64,000 nucleotides of DNA from Rhipicephalus microplus (taxonomy: Eukaryota; Arthropoda; Arachnida; Ixodida; Ixodidae): assembly GCF_043290135.1 (NCBI RefSeq), contig NC_134701.1, positions 8,214,001-8,278,000 on the forward strand, read 5' to 3'. A program made the position numbers and the translations under genes. Below the pieces are notes generated by a model. It saw only the letters and a program-made list of their open reading frames with translations. It was not told where the DNA came from and did no database searches. This document shows, in pieces, positions 30,907-41,264 of the stretch (positions within the stretch are counted from its first letter, which is position 1; every line of letters begins with the position of its first letter).

Positions 30907-32299
30907 GTGCGGCGCTTTTTCTTCTTTGGGCTGATAGCTTTGAAGGTATGTTCTGACGGTGGTGAGAGTGGAGCAGGACTGTCTCCGTGGCGCAATCGGC
31001 TAGCGCGATCGGCTGTTAACCGAAAAGTCGGAGGTTTGAGCCCACCCGGTGGTGGTGTGGCGCTTTTTTTTCTTTGGGCTGATAGCCTTGAAGATATGTT
31101 CCGATGGTGGTGAGAGTGGAGCTGGACTGTCTCCGTGGCGCTATTGGCTTGCGCGATGGGCTGTTAACCGAAAGGTTGAGGGTTCAGCCCACCCGGTGGT
31201 GGTGCGGCGCTTTTTTTTTCTTCGCGCTGATAGCTTTGAAGATATGTTCTGATGGTGGTGAGAGTAGAGCAAGACTGTCTCCGTGGCGCAATGGGCTAGT
31301 GGGATCGGCTGTTAACGAAAAGGTTGGAATATCGAGCCCTCCCGGGAGTGGTGTGTTGCTTTTTTCTTTGCGCTGATAGCTCTGAAGATATGTTTTGATT
31401 GTGGAGAGAGTGGAGTAGGACTATCTCCGTGGCGCAATTGGCTAGCGCGATTTCGTTGTTAACCGAAAGGTTGGAGGTTTGAGCCCACCCGGTGGTGGTG
31501 CGGCGCTTTTTTTTCTTTGCGCTGATAGCTTTGAAGATATATTCTGATGGTGGTGAGAGTGGAGCAAGACTGTCTCAGTGGCGCAATTGGCTAGCGCGAT
31601 CGGCTGTTAACCGAAAGGTTGGAGTTTCGAGCCATCCCGGGAGTGGTGTGTTGCTTTTTTCTTTGCGGTAATAGCTTTGAAGATATGTTCTGATGGTGGT
31701 GAGTGTGGAGCAGGACAGTCTTCGTGGCGCAATTGGCTAGCGCGATCGGCTGTTATCCGAAAGGTTGGAGGTTTGAGCCCACCCGGTGGTGGTGCGGCGC
31801 TTTTTTTTCTTTGGGGTGATAGCTCTGAAGAAATGGTCTGACGGTGGTGAGAGTGGACTGCCTCTGTAGCGCAATTGGCTAGCGCGATCGGCTGTTAACC
31901 GAAAGGTTGGAGGTTCGAGCCCACCCGGTGGTGGTGCGGCGCTTTTTTTTTGGTCTGATAGCTCTGAAGGAATGTTCTGATGGTGGTGAGAGGGGAGCAA
32001 GACTGTCTCCGTGGCGCAATGGGCTAACGCGATCGGCTGTTAACCGAAAGGATGGAGTTTCGAGCTCTCCCGGGAGGGGTGTGTTGCTTTTTTTCTTTGC
32101 GCTGATAGCTTTGAAGGTATGTTCTGACGGTGGTGAGAGTGGAGCACGACTGTCTCCGTGGCGCAATGGGCTAGCGCGATCGGCTGTTAATCGAAAGGTT
32201 AAAGGTTCGAGCCCACCCGGTGGTGGTGCGGCGCTTTTTTTTCTGTGGGCTGATAGCTTTGAAGATATGTTCTGATGGTGGTGAGAGTGAAGCAGGACT

Positions 32300-32373
32300 G
32301 TCTCCGTGGCGCAATTGGCTAGCGCGATCGGCTGGTAACCGAAAGGTTGGAGGTTTGAGCCCACCCGGTGGTG
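32300..32373 (+). tRNA. tRNA-Asn-derived unit with anticodon GGT (Thr ACC/ACT type)
   Basis: Loop CTGGTAA carries T35 to G, giving GGT. The duplicate at 56145 (first anticodon base) reads GTT, so the change is private to this copy and recent, or a sequencing error. B box is GGTTTGAGCCC. Confidence 0.7.
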
Positions 32374-32443
32374 GTGCGGCGCTTTTTTTTGGGGTGATAG
32401 CTCTGAATAAATGTTCTGACGGCGGTGAGAGTGGAGCACAACT

Positions 32444-35315
32444 GTCTCCGTGGAGCAATTGGCTAGCGCGGTCGGCTGTTAACCGAAAGGTTGGAGGTTC
32501 GAGCCCACCCGGTGGTGGTGCGGCGCTTTTTTTTCTTTGGGCTGATAGCTCTGAAGAAATGTTCTGACGGTGGTGAGAGTAGAGCAGGACTGTCTCCGTG
32601 GCGCAATTGGCTAGCGCGATCGGCTGTTAACCGAAAGGTTGGAGGTTCGAGCTCTCCCGGGAGGGGTGTGTTGCTTTTTTCTTTGCGCTGATAGCTTTGA
32701 AGGTATGTTCTTACGGTGGTGAGAGTGGAGCACGACTGTCTCCGTGGCGCAATAGGCTAGCGCGATCGGCTGTTAACCGAAAGTTTGGAGGTTTGAGCCC
32801 ACCCGGTGGTGGTGCGGCGCTTTTTTTTTCTTTGGGCTGATAGCTTTGAAGATATGTTCTGACGGTGGTGAGAGTGGAGCAGGGCTCTCTCCGTGGCGCA
32901 ATTGGCTAGCGCGATTTTGTTGTTAACCGAAAAGTTGGAGGTATGAGCCCACCCAGTGGTGGTGCGGCGCTTTTTTTCTTTGCGCTGATAGCTTTGAAGA
33001 TATGTTCTGATGGTGGTGAGAGTGGAGCAAGACTGTCTCCGTGGCGCAATGGGCTAGCGCGATCGGCTGTTAACCGAAACGTTGGAGTTTCGAGCCCTCC
33101 CGGGAGTGGTGTGTTGCTTTTTTCTTTGCGCTGATAGCTTTGAAGATATGTTCTGATGGTGGTGAGAGTGGAGCAGGACTGTCTCTGGGGCGCAACTGGC
33201 TAGCGCGATCGGCAGTTAACCGAAAGATTGGAGGTTTGAGCCCACCCGGTGGTGGTGCGGCGCTTTTTTTTCTTTGGGGTGATAGCTCTGAATAAATGTT
33301 CTGACGGCGGTGAGAGTGGAGCACAACTGTCTCCGTGGGGCAATGGGCTAGCGCGGTCGGCTGTTAACCGAAAGGTTGGAGGTTCGAGCCCACCCGGTGG
33401 TGGTGCGGCGCTTTTTTTTCTTTGGGCTGATAGCTCTGAAGAAATGTTCTGACGGTGGTGAGAGTGGAGCAGGACTGTCTCCGTGGCACAATTGGCTAGC
33501 GCGATCGGCTGTTAACCGAAAAGTGGGAGGTTCGAGCTCTCCCGGGAGGGGTGTGTTGCTTTTTTCTTTGCGCTGATAGCTTTGAACGTATGTTCTTACG
33601 GTGGTGAGAGTGGAGCACGACTGTCTCCGTGGCGCAATAGGCTAGCGCGATCGGCTGTTAACCGAAAGGTTGGAGGTTTGAGCCCACCCGGTGGTGGTGC
33701 GGCGCTTTTTTTTCTGTGGGCTGATAGCTTTGATGATATGTTTTGATGGTGGTGAGATTGAAGCAGGACTGTCTCCGTGGCACAAGTGGCTAGCGCGATC
33801 GGCTGTTAACCGAAAGGTTGGAGGTTCGAGCCCTCCCAGGTGGGGTGTGTTGCTTTTTTCTTTGCGCTGATAGCTTTGAAGATATGTTCTGATGGTGGTG
33901 AGCGTGGAGCACGATTGTCTCCGTGGCGCAATTGGCTAGCGCGATCGGCCGTTAACCGAAAGGTTGGAGGTTCGAGCCCACCCGGTGGTGGTTCGGCGCT
34001 TTTTTTTCTTTGGGCTTATAGCTTTGAAGATATGTTCTGATGGTGGTGAGAGTGAAGCAGGACTGTCTCCGTGGCGCAATTGGCTAGCGCGATTGGCTGT
34101 TAACCGAAACGTTGGAGGTTCGAGCCCACCCGGTGGCTCTGCGGTGCTTTTTTTTCTTTGTGCTGATAGATTTGAAGATATGTTCTGATGGTGGTGAGAG
34201 TGGAGCAGGACTGTCTCCGTGGTGCAATTGGCTTGCGCGATCGGCTGTTAACCGAAAGGTTGGAGGTTCGAGCCCATCCGGTAGTGGTGCGGCACTTTTT
34301 TTTCTTTGCGCTGATAGCTTTGAAGATATGTTTCTGATGGTGGTGAGAGTGGAGCAAGACTGTCCCCGTGGCGCAATGGGCTAGCACGATCGGCTGTTAA
34401 CCGAAAGGTTGGAGTTTCGAGCCCTCCCGGGAGTGGTGTGTTGCTTTTTTCTTTGCACTGATAGTTTGAAGATATGTTCTGATGGTGGTGAGAGTGGAGC
34501 AGGACTGTCTCCGTGGCGCAATTGGCTAGCTCGATCGGCTGTTAACCGAAAGGTTGGAGGTTCGAGCCCACCCGGTGGTGGTGCGGCGCTTTGTTTTCTT
34601 TGTGGTAATAGCTTTGAAGATATGTTCTGATGGTGGTGAGAGTAGAGCAGGACTGTCTCCATGGCGCGATTTGCTAGCGCGATCGGCTGTTAACCGAAAG
34701 GTTGGAGTTTCGAGCCCACCCGGTGGTGCAGCGGCGCTTTTTTTCTTTGGGCTGATAGCTCTGAAGAAATGTTTTGACGGTGGTGAGAGTGGAGCAGGAC
34801 TGTCTCCGTGGCGCAATTGGCAAGCGTGATCGGCAGTTAACCAAAAGGTTCGAGGTTCGAGCCCACGCGGTGGTGGTGCGGCGCTTTTTTTTTCTTTGGG
34901 GCGATAGCTCTGAAGAAATGGTCTGACGGTGGTGAGATTGGAGCACGACTGTCTCCGTGGCGCAGTTGGCTAGCGCGATCGACTGTTAACCGAAAGTTTG
35001 GAGGTTCGAGCCCACCCGGTGGTGGTGTGGCGCTTTTTTTTTGGGCTGAGAGCTTTGAAGATATGTTCTGACGGTGGTGAGAGTGGAGCAGGCCTGTCTC
35101 CGTGGCACAATTGGCTAGCGCGATCGGCTGTTAACCGAAAAGTTGGAGGTTCGAGCCCTCCCGGGTGGGGTGTGTTGCTTATTTCTTTGCGCTATTAGCT
35201 TTTAAGATATGTTCTGATAGTGGTGAGCGTGGAGCACGATTGTCTCCGTGGCGCAATTGGCTAGCGCGATCGGCTGTTAACCGAAAGGTTGGAGTTTCGA
35301 GCCCTCCCGGGAGTG
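32444..35315 (+). tRNA. 20 tRNA-Asn(GTT)-like units
   Basis: First anticodon base at 32478, 32626, 32772, 32922, 33069, 33215, 33363, 33511, 33657, 33805, 33951, 34099, 34247, 34396, 34541, 34689, 34836, 34985, 35130 and 35276. Class B units are 32626, 33069, 33511, 33805, 34396, 35130 and 35276. Unit 32922 has the anticodon-arm insertion (ATTTTG form). Units 33215 and 34836 have A33; 33951 has C33; 34985 has A31. Unit 35130 lacks a usable T run. Confidence 0.85.
35170..35190 (+). other. unit trailer with terminator lost
   Basis: After class B unit 35130 the expected T6 is broken to TTATTTCTTT, with no more than three T in a row. Pol III would be expected to read through into unit 35276, whose T6 lies about 150 bases on. 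Copies with the same break follow units 58941 and 61591; unit 41299 has TCATTTCTTT. Confidence 0.75.
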
Positions 35316-35387
35316 GTGTGTTGCTTTTTTCTTTGCGGTAATAGCTTTGAAGATATGTTCTGATGGTGGTGAGAGTGGAGCAGGACA

Positions 35388-38245
35388 GTCTTCATGGCGC
35401 AATTGGCTAGCGCGATCGGCTGTTATCCGAAAGGTTGGAGGTTTGAGCCCACCCGGTGGTGGTGCGGCGCTTTTTTTTCTTTGGGGTGATAGCTCTGAAG
35501 AAATGGTCTGACGGTGGTGAGAGTGGACTGTCTCTGTAGCGCAATTGGCTAGCGCGATCGGCTGTTAACCGAAATGTTGAGGGTTCAGCCCACCCGGTGG
35601 TGGTGCGGCGATTTTTTTTGGTCTGATAGCTCTGAAGGAATGTTCTGATGGTGGTGAGAGGGGAGCAAGACTGTCTCCGTGGCGCAATGGGCTAACGCGA
35701 TCGGCTGTTAACCGAAAGGTTGGAGTTTCGAGCTCTCCCGGGAGGGGTGTGTTGCTTTTTTTCTTTGCGCTGATAGCTTTGAAGATATGTTCTGATGGTG
35801 GTGAGAGTGGAGCAGGACTGTCTCCGTGGCGCAATTGGCTAGCGCGATCGGCTGTTAACCGAAAGGTTGGAGGTTTGAGCCCACCCGGTGGTGGTGCGGC
35901 GCTTTTTTTTGGGGTGATAGCTCTGAATAAATGTTCTGACGGCGGTGAGAGTGGAGCACAACTGTCTCCGTGGAGCAATTGGCTAGCGCGGGCGGCTGTT
36001 AACCGAAAGGTTGGAGGTTCGAGCCCACCCGGTGGTGGTGCGGCGCTTTTTTTTCTGTGGGCTGATAGCTCTGAAGAAATGTTCTGACGGTGGTGAGAGT
36101 GGAGCACGACTGTCTCCGTGGCACAATTGGCTAGCGCGATCGGCTGTTAACCGAAAAGTGGGAGGTTCGAGCCCACCCGGTGATGGTGTGGCGCTTTTTT
36201 TTTCTTTGGGCTGAGAGCTTTGAAGATATGTTCTGACGGTGGTGAGAGTGGAGCAGGACTCTCTCCGGTGCGCAATTGGCTAGCGCGATTTCGTTGTTAA
36301 CCGAAAAGTTGGAGGTTTGAGCCCACCCGGTGGTGGTGCGGCGCTTTTTTTTCTTTGCGCTGATAGCTTTGAAGATATGTTCTGATGGTGGTGAGAGTGA
36401 AGCAAGACTGTCTTCGTGGCGCAATGAGCTAGCGCGATCGGCTGTTAACCGAAACATTGGAGTTTCGAGCCCTCCCGGGAGTGGTTTGTTGCTTTTTTCT
36501 TTGCGCTGATAGCTTTGAAGATATGTTCTTATGGTGGTGAGAGTGGAGCAGGACTGTCTCCGTGGCGCAATTGGCTAGCGCGATCGGCTGTTAACCGAAA
36601 GGTTGGAGGTTTGAGCCCACCCGGTGGTGGTGCGGCGCTTTTTTTCTTTGGGGTGATAGCTCTGAATAAATGTTCTGACGGCGGTGAGAGTGGAGCACAA
36701 CCTTCTCCGTGGGGAATTGGCTAGCGCGGTCGGCTGTTAACCGAAAGGTTGGAGGTTCGAGCCCACCCGGTGGTGGTGCGGCGCTTTTTTTTCTTTGGGC
36801 TGATAGCTCTGAAGAAATGTTCTGACGGTGGTGAGAGTGGAGCAGGACTGTCTCCGTGGCACAATTGGCTAGCGCGATCGGCTGTTAACCGAAAAGTGGG
36901 AGGTTCGAGCTCTTCCGGGATGGGTGTGTTGCTTTTTTCTTTGCGCTGATAGCTTTCAACGTATGTACTTATGGTGGTGAGAGTAGAGCACGACTGTCTC
37001 CGTGGCGCAATAGGCTAGCGCGATCGGCTGTTAACCGAAAGGTTGGAGGTTTGAGCCCTCCCGGTGGTGGTGCGGCGCTTTTTTTTCTGTGGGCTGATAG
37101 CTTTGATGATATGTTCTGATGGTGGTGAGAGTGGAGCAGGACTGTCCCCGTGGCGCCATTGGCTAGCGCGATCGGCTGTTAACCAAAAAGTTGGAGGTTC
37201 GAGCCCTCCCGGGTGGGGTGTGTTGCTTCTTTCTTTGCGCTATTAGCTTTGAAGATATGTTCTGATGGTGGTGAGAGTAGAGCACGACTGTCTCCGTAGC
37301 GCAGTTGGCTAGCGCTATCGGCTGTTAACCAAAAGTTTGGAGGTTCGAGCCCACCCGGTGGTGGTGCGGCGCTTTTTTTTGGGCTGATAGCTTTGAAGAT
37401 ATGTTCTGACGGTGGTGAGAGTGGAGCAGGACTGTCTCCGTGGCGCAATTGGCTTGCGCGATTGGCTGTTAACCGAAAGGTTGGAGGTTGGAGCCCACCC
37501 GGTGGTGGTGCGTTGCTTTTTTTCTTTGGGCTGATAGCTTTGAAGATATGTTCTGATGGTGGTGAGAGTGGAGCAGGATTGTCTCCGTGGCGCAATTGGC
37601 TAGCGCGATCGGCTGTTAACCAAAAGGTTGGAGTTTCGAGCCCACGCGGTGGTGGTGCGGCGCTCTTTTTTCTTTGGGCTGATAGCTTTGAAGATATGTT
37701 CTGATGGTGGCGAGAGTGGAGCAGGACTGTCTCCGTGGCGCAATTGGCTAGCGTGATCAGCTGTTAACTGAAAAGCTGGAGGTTCGAGCCCACCGGGTGG
37801 TGGTGCGGCGCCTTTTTTTCTTTGGGCTGATAGCTTTGAAGATATGTTATGATGGTGGTGAGAGTGGAGCAGGACTGTCTCCGTGGCGCAATAGGCTAGC
37901 GCGATCGGCTGTTAACCGAAAGGATGGAGTTTCGAGCCCACCCGGTGGTGGTGCGGCGCTTTTTTTTCTTTGGGCTGATAGCTTTGAAGATATGTTCTGA
38001 TGGTGGTGAGAGTAGAGCAGGACTGTCTCCGTGGCGCAATTGGCTAGCGCGATCGGCTGTTAACCGAAAGGTTGGAGTTTCGAGCCCTCCCGGGAGTGGT
38101 GTGTGGCTTCTTTTCTTTGCGCTGATAACTTTGAAGATATGTTCTGATGGTGGTGAGAGTAGAGCACGACTGTCTCCGTGGCACAGTTCGTTAGCGCGAT
38201 CGGCTGTTAACCGAAAGTTTGGAGGTTCGAGCCAACCCGGTGGTG
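35388..38245 (+). tRNA. 20 tRNA-Asn(GTT)-like units
   Basis: First anticodon base at 35422, 35564, 35707, 35854, 35998, 36146, 36296, 36444, 36590, 36736, 36884, 37030, 37178, 37324, 37468, 37615, 37763, 37911, 38059 and 38206. Class B units are 35707, 36444, 36884, 37178 and 38059. Unit 37030 is an A/B recombinant (CCTCC T stem with CGGTGGT acceptor). Unit 35422 has T38. Unit 36296 has the anticodon-arm insertion and an acceptor ending CCGG before TGCGC. Unit 37178 lacks a T run; 38059 has only T4. Confidence 0.85.
37218..37238 (+). other. unit trailer with terminator lost
   Basis: After class B unit 37178 the T run is interrupted to TTCTTTCTTT. The same form follows units 43347 and 63344. 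The next T run of adequate length is after the following unit, so a two-tRNA transcript is predicted. Confidence 0.73.
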
Positions 38246-38320
38246 GTGCGGCGCTTTTTTTTTCTTTGTGCTGATAGCTTTGAAGATATGTTCTCATGGT
38301 GGTGAGAGTGGAGCAGGACT

Positions 38321-41194
38321 GTCTCCGTGGCGCAATTGGCTAGCGCGATTGGCTGTTAACCGAAAGGTTGGAGGTTCGAGCCAACCCGGTGGTGGTGCGG
38401 TGCTTTTTTTTCTTTGGGCTGATAGCTTTGAAGATATGTTCTGATGGTGGTGAGAGTGGAGCAGGACTGTCTCCGTGGCGCAATAGGCTAGCGTGATCGG
38501 CTGTTAACCGAAAGGTTGGAGGTTTGAGCCCACCCGGTGGTGGTGCGGCGCTTTTTTTTTCTGTGGGCTGATAGCTTTGATGATATGATCTGATGGTGGT
38601 GAGAGTGAAGCAGGACTTTCTCCGTGGCACAATTGGCTAGCGCGATCGGCTGTTAACCGAAAGGTTGGAGGTTCGAGCCCTCCCGGGTGGGGTGTGTTGC
38701 TTTTTTCTTTGCGCTGATAGCTTTGAAGATATGTTCTGATGGTGGTGAGCGTGGAGCACGATTGTCTCCGTGGCGCAATCGGCTAGCGCGATCGGCCGTT
38801 AACCGAAATGTTGGAGGTTCGAGCCCATGTGGCGGTGGTTCGGCGCTTTTTTTTCTTTGGGCTTATAGCTTTGAAGATATGTTCTGATGGTGGTGAGAGT
38901 GGAGCAGGACTGTCTCCATGGCGCGATTTGCTAGCGCGATCGGCTGTTAACCGAAAGGTTGGAGTTTCGAGCCCACCCGGTGGTGCAGCAGCGCTTTTTT
39001 TCTTTGGGCTGATAGCTCTGAAGAAATGTTCTGACGGTGGTGAGAGTGGAGCAGGGCTCTCTCCGTGGCGCAATTGGCTAGCGCGATTTTGTTGTTAACC
39101 GAAAAGTTGGAGGTATGAGCCCACCCAGTGGTGGTGCGGCGCTTTTTTTCTTTGCGCTGATAGCTTTGAAGATATGTTCTGATGGTGGTGAGAGTGGAGC
39201 AAGACTGTCTCCGTGGCGCAATGGGCTAGCGCGATCGGCTGTTAACCGAAACGTTGGAGTTTCGAGCCCTCCCGGGAGTGGTGTGTTGCTTTTTTCTTTG
39301 CGCTGATAGCTTTGAAGATATGTTCTGATGGTGGTGAGAGTGGAGCAGGACTGTCTCTGGGGCGCAACTGGCTAGCGCGATCGGCAGTTAACCGAAAGAT
39401 TGGAGGTTTGAGCCCACCCGGTGGTGGTGCGGCGCTTTTTTTTCTTTGGGGTGATAGCTCTGAATAAATGTTCTGACGGCGGTGAGAGTGGAGCACAACT
39501 GTCTCCGTGGGGCAATGGGCTAGCGCGGTCGGCTGTTAACCGAAAGGTTGGAGGTTCGAGCCCACCCGGTGGTGGTGCGGCGCTTTTTTTTCTTTGGGCT
39601 GATTGCTCTGAAGAAATGTTCTGACGGTGGTGAGAGTGGAGCAGGACTGTCTCCGTGGCACAATTGGCTAGCGCGATCGGCTGTTAACCGAAAAGTGGGA
39701 GGTTCGAGCTCTCCCGGGAGGGGTGTGTTGCTTTTTTCTTTGCGCTGATAGCTTTGAACGTATGTTCTTACGGTGGTGAGAGTGGAGCACGACTGTCTCC
39801 GTGGCGCAATAGGCTAGCGCGATCGGCTGTTAACCGAAAGGTTGGAGGTTTGAGCCCACCCGGTGGTGGTGCGGCGCTTTTTTTTCTGTGGGCTGATAGC
39901 TTTGATGATATGTTTTGATGGTGGTGAGAGTGAAGCAGGACTGTCTCCGTGGCACAAGTGGCTAGCGCGATCGGCTGTTAACCGAAAGGTTGGAGGTTCG
40001 AGCCCTCCCAGGTGGGGTGTGTTGCTTTTTTCTTTGCGCTGATAGCTTTGAAGATATGTTCTGATGGTGGTGAGCGTGGAGCACGATTGTCTCCGTGGCG
40101 CAATTGGCTAGCGCGATCGGCCGTTAACCGAAAGGTTGGAGGTTCGAGCCCACCCGGTGGTGGTTCGGCGCTTTTTTTTCTTTGGGCTTATAGCTTTGAA
40201 GATATGTTCTGATGGTGGTGAGAGTGAAGCAGGACTGTCTCCGTGGCGCAATTGGCTAGCGCGATTGGCTGTTAACCGAAACGTTGGAGGTTCGAGCCCA
40301 CCCGGTGGCGCTGCGGTGCTTTTTTTTCTTTGTGCTGATAGATTTGAAGATATGTTCTGATGGTGGTGAGAGTGGAGCAGGACTGTCTCCGTGGTGCAAT
40401 TGGCTTGCGCGATCGGCTGTTAACCGAAAGGTTGGAGGTTCGAGCCCATCCGGTAGTGGTGCGACACTTTTTTTCTTTGCGCTGATAGCTTTGAAGATAT
40501 GTTCTGATGGTGGTGAGAGTGGAGCAAGACTGTCCCCGTGGCGCAATGGGCTAGCACGATCGGCTGTTAACCGAAAGGTTGGAGTTTCGAGCCCTCCCGG
40601 GAGTGGTGTGTTGCTTTTTTCTTTGCACTGATAGTTTGAAGATATGTTCTGATGGTGGTGAGAGTGGAGCAGGACTGTCTCCGTGGCGCAATTGGCTAGC
40701 TCGATCGGCTGTTAACCGAAAGGTTGGAGGTTCGAGCTCACCCGGTGGTGGTGCGGCGCTTTGTTTTCTTTGTGGTAATAGCTTTGAAGATATGTTCTGA
40801 TGGTGGTGAGAGTAGAGCAGGACTGTCTCCATGGCGCGATTTGCTAGCGCGATCGGCTGTTAACCGAAAGGTTGGAGTTTCGAGCCCACCCGGTGGTGCA
40901 GCGGCGCTTTTTTTCTTTGGGCTGATAGCTCTGAAGAAATGTTTTGACGGTGGTGAGAGTGGAGCAGGACTGTCTCCGTGGCGCAATTGGCAAGCGTGAT
41001 CGGCTGTTAACCAAAAGGTTCGAGGTTCGAGCCCACGCGGTGGTGGTGCGGCGCTTTTTTTTTCTTTGGGGCGATAGCTCTGAAGAAATGGTCTGACGGT
41101 GGTGAGATTGGAGCACGACTGTCTCCGTGGCGCAGTTGGCTAGCGCGATCGACTGTTAACCGAAAGTTTGGAGGTTCGAGCCCACCCGGTGGTG
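38321..41194 (+). tRNA. 20 tRNA-Asn(GTT)-like units
   Basis: First anticodon base at 38355, 38503, 38652, 38798, 38946, 39094, 39241, 39387, 39535, 39683, 39829, 39977, 40123, 40271, 40419, 40566, 40711, 40859, 41006 and 41155. Class B units are 38652, 39241, 39683, 39977 and 40566. Units 38798 and 40123 have C33; 39387 has A33; 41155 has A31; 39094 has the ATTTTG insertion. From 39094 onward the order repeats that of 32922 onward. Confidence 0.85.
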
Positions 41195-41264
41195 GTGTGG
41201 CGCTTTTTTTTGGGCTGAGAGCTTTGAAGATATGTTCTGACGGTGGTGAGAGTGGAGCAGGCCT

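Larger units (their letters stand above)
29513..32373 (+). tRNA. 20 tRNA-Asn-like units, two with changed anticodons
   Basis: First anticodon base at 29547, 29692, 29839, 29985, 30133, 30281, 30427, 30575, 30720, 30867, 31015, 31163, 31311, 31458, 31606, 31752, 31894, 32039, 32186 and 32334. Class B units are 29839, 30575, 31311, 31606 and 32039. Unit 30867 reads TTT and 32334 reads GGT. Unit 30281 has A32; 31752 has T38 (loop CTGTTAT); 31458 has the inserted base. Units 29692, 30281 and 31163 have a shortened T arm (GAGGGTTCAGCCC or GAGGGTTTAGCCC). Confidence 0.85.
29951..35300 (+). repeat. segment recurring at 53764-59100, offset 23813-23811 bp
   Basis: Thirty-seven units, 29985-35276, recur as 53798-59087. 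Together with the preceding repeat this forms one duplicated block of about 9.3 kb against 8.3 kb. The offset changes by 1027 bp between them, so the second copy lacks seven units (28812 to 29839 region). Unit 53652 is the joint. Confidence 0.88.
32888..38837 (+). repeat. first copy of a 6.17-kb tandem higher-order repeat
   Basis: Units 32922-38798 recur directly downstream as 39094-45112. Offset is 6172 at the start, 6169 by unit 37178, and 6315 after it, because the second copy holds one extra unit (43493). Two copies of about 41-42 units lie head to tail, meeting near 38.9-39.05 kb. Confidence 0.88.
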
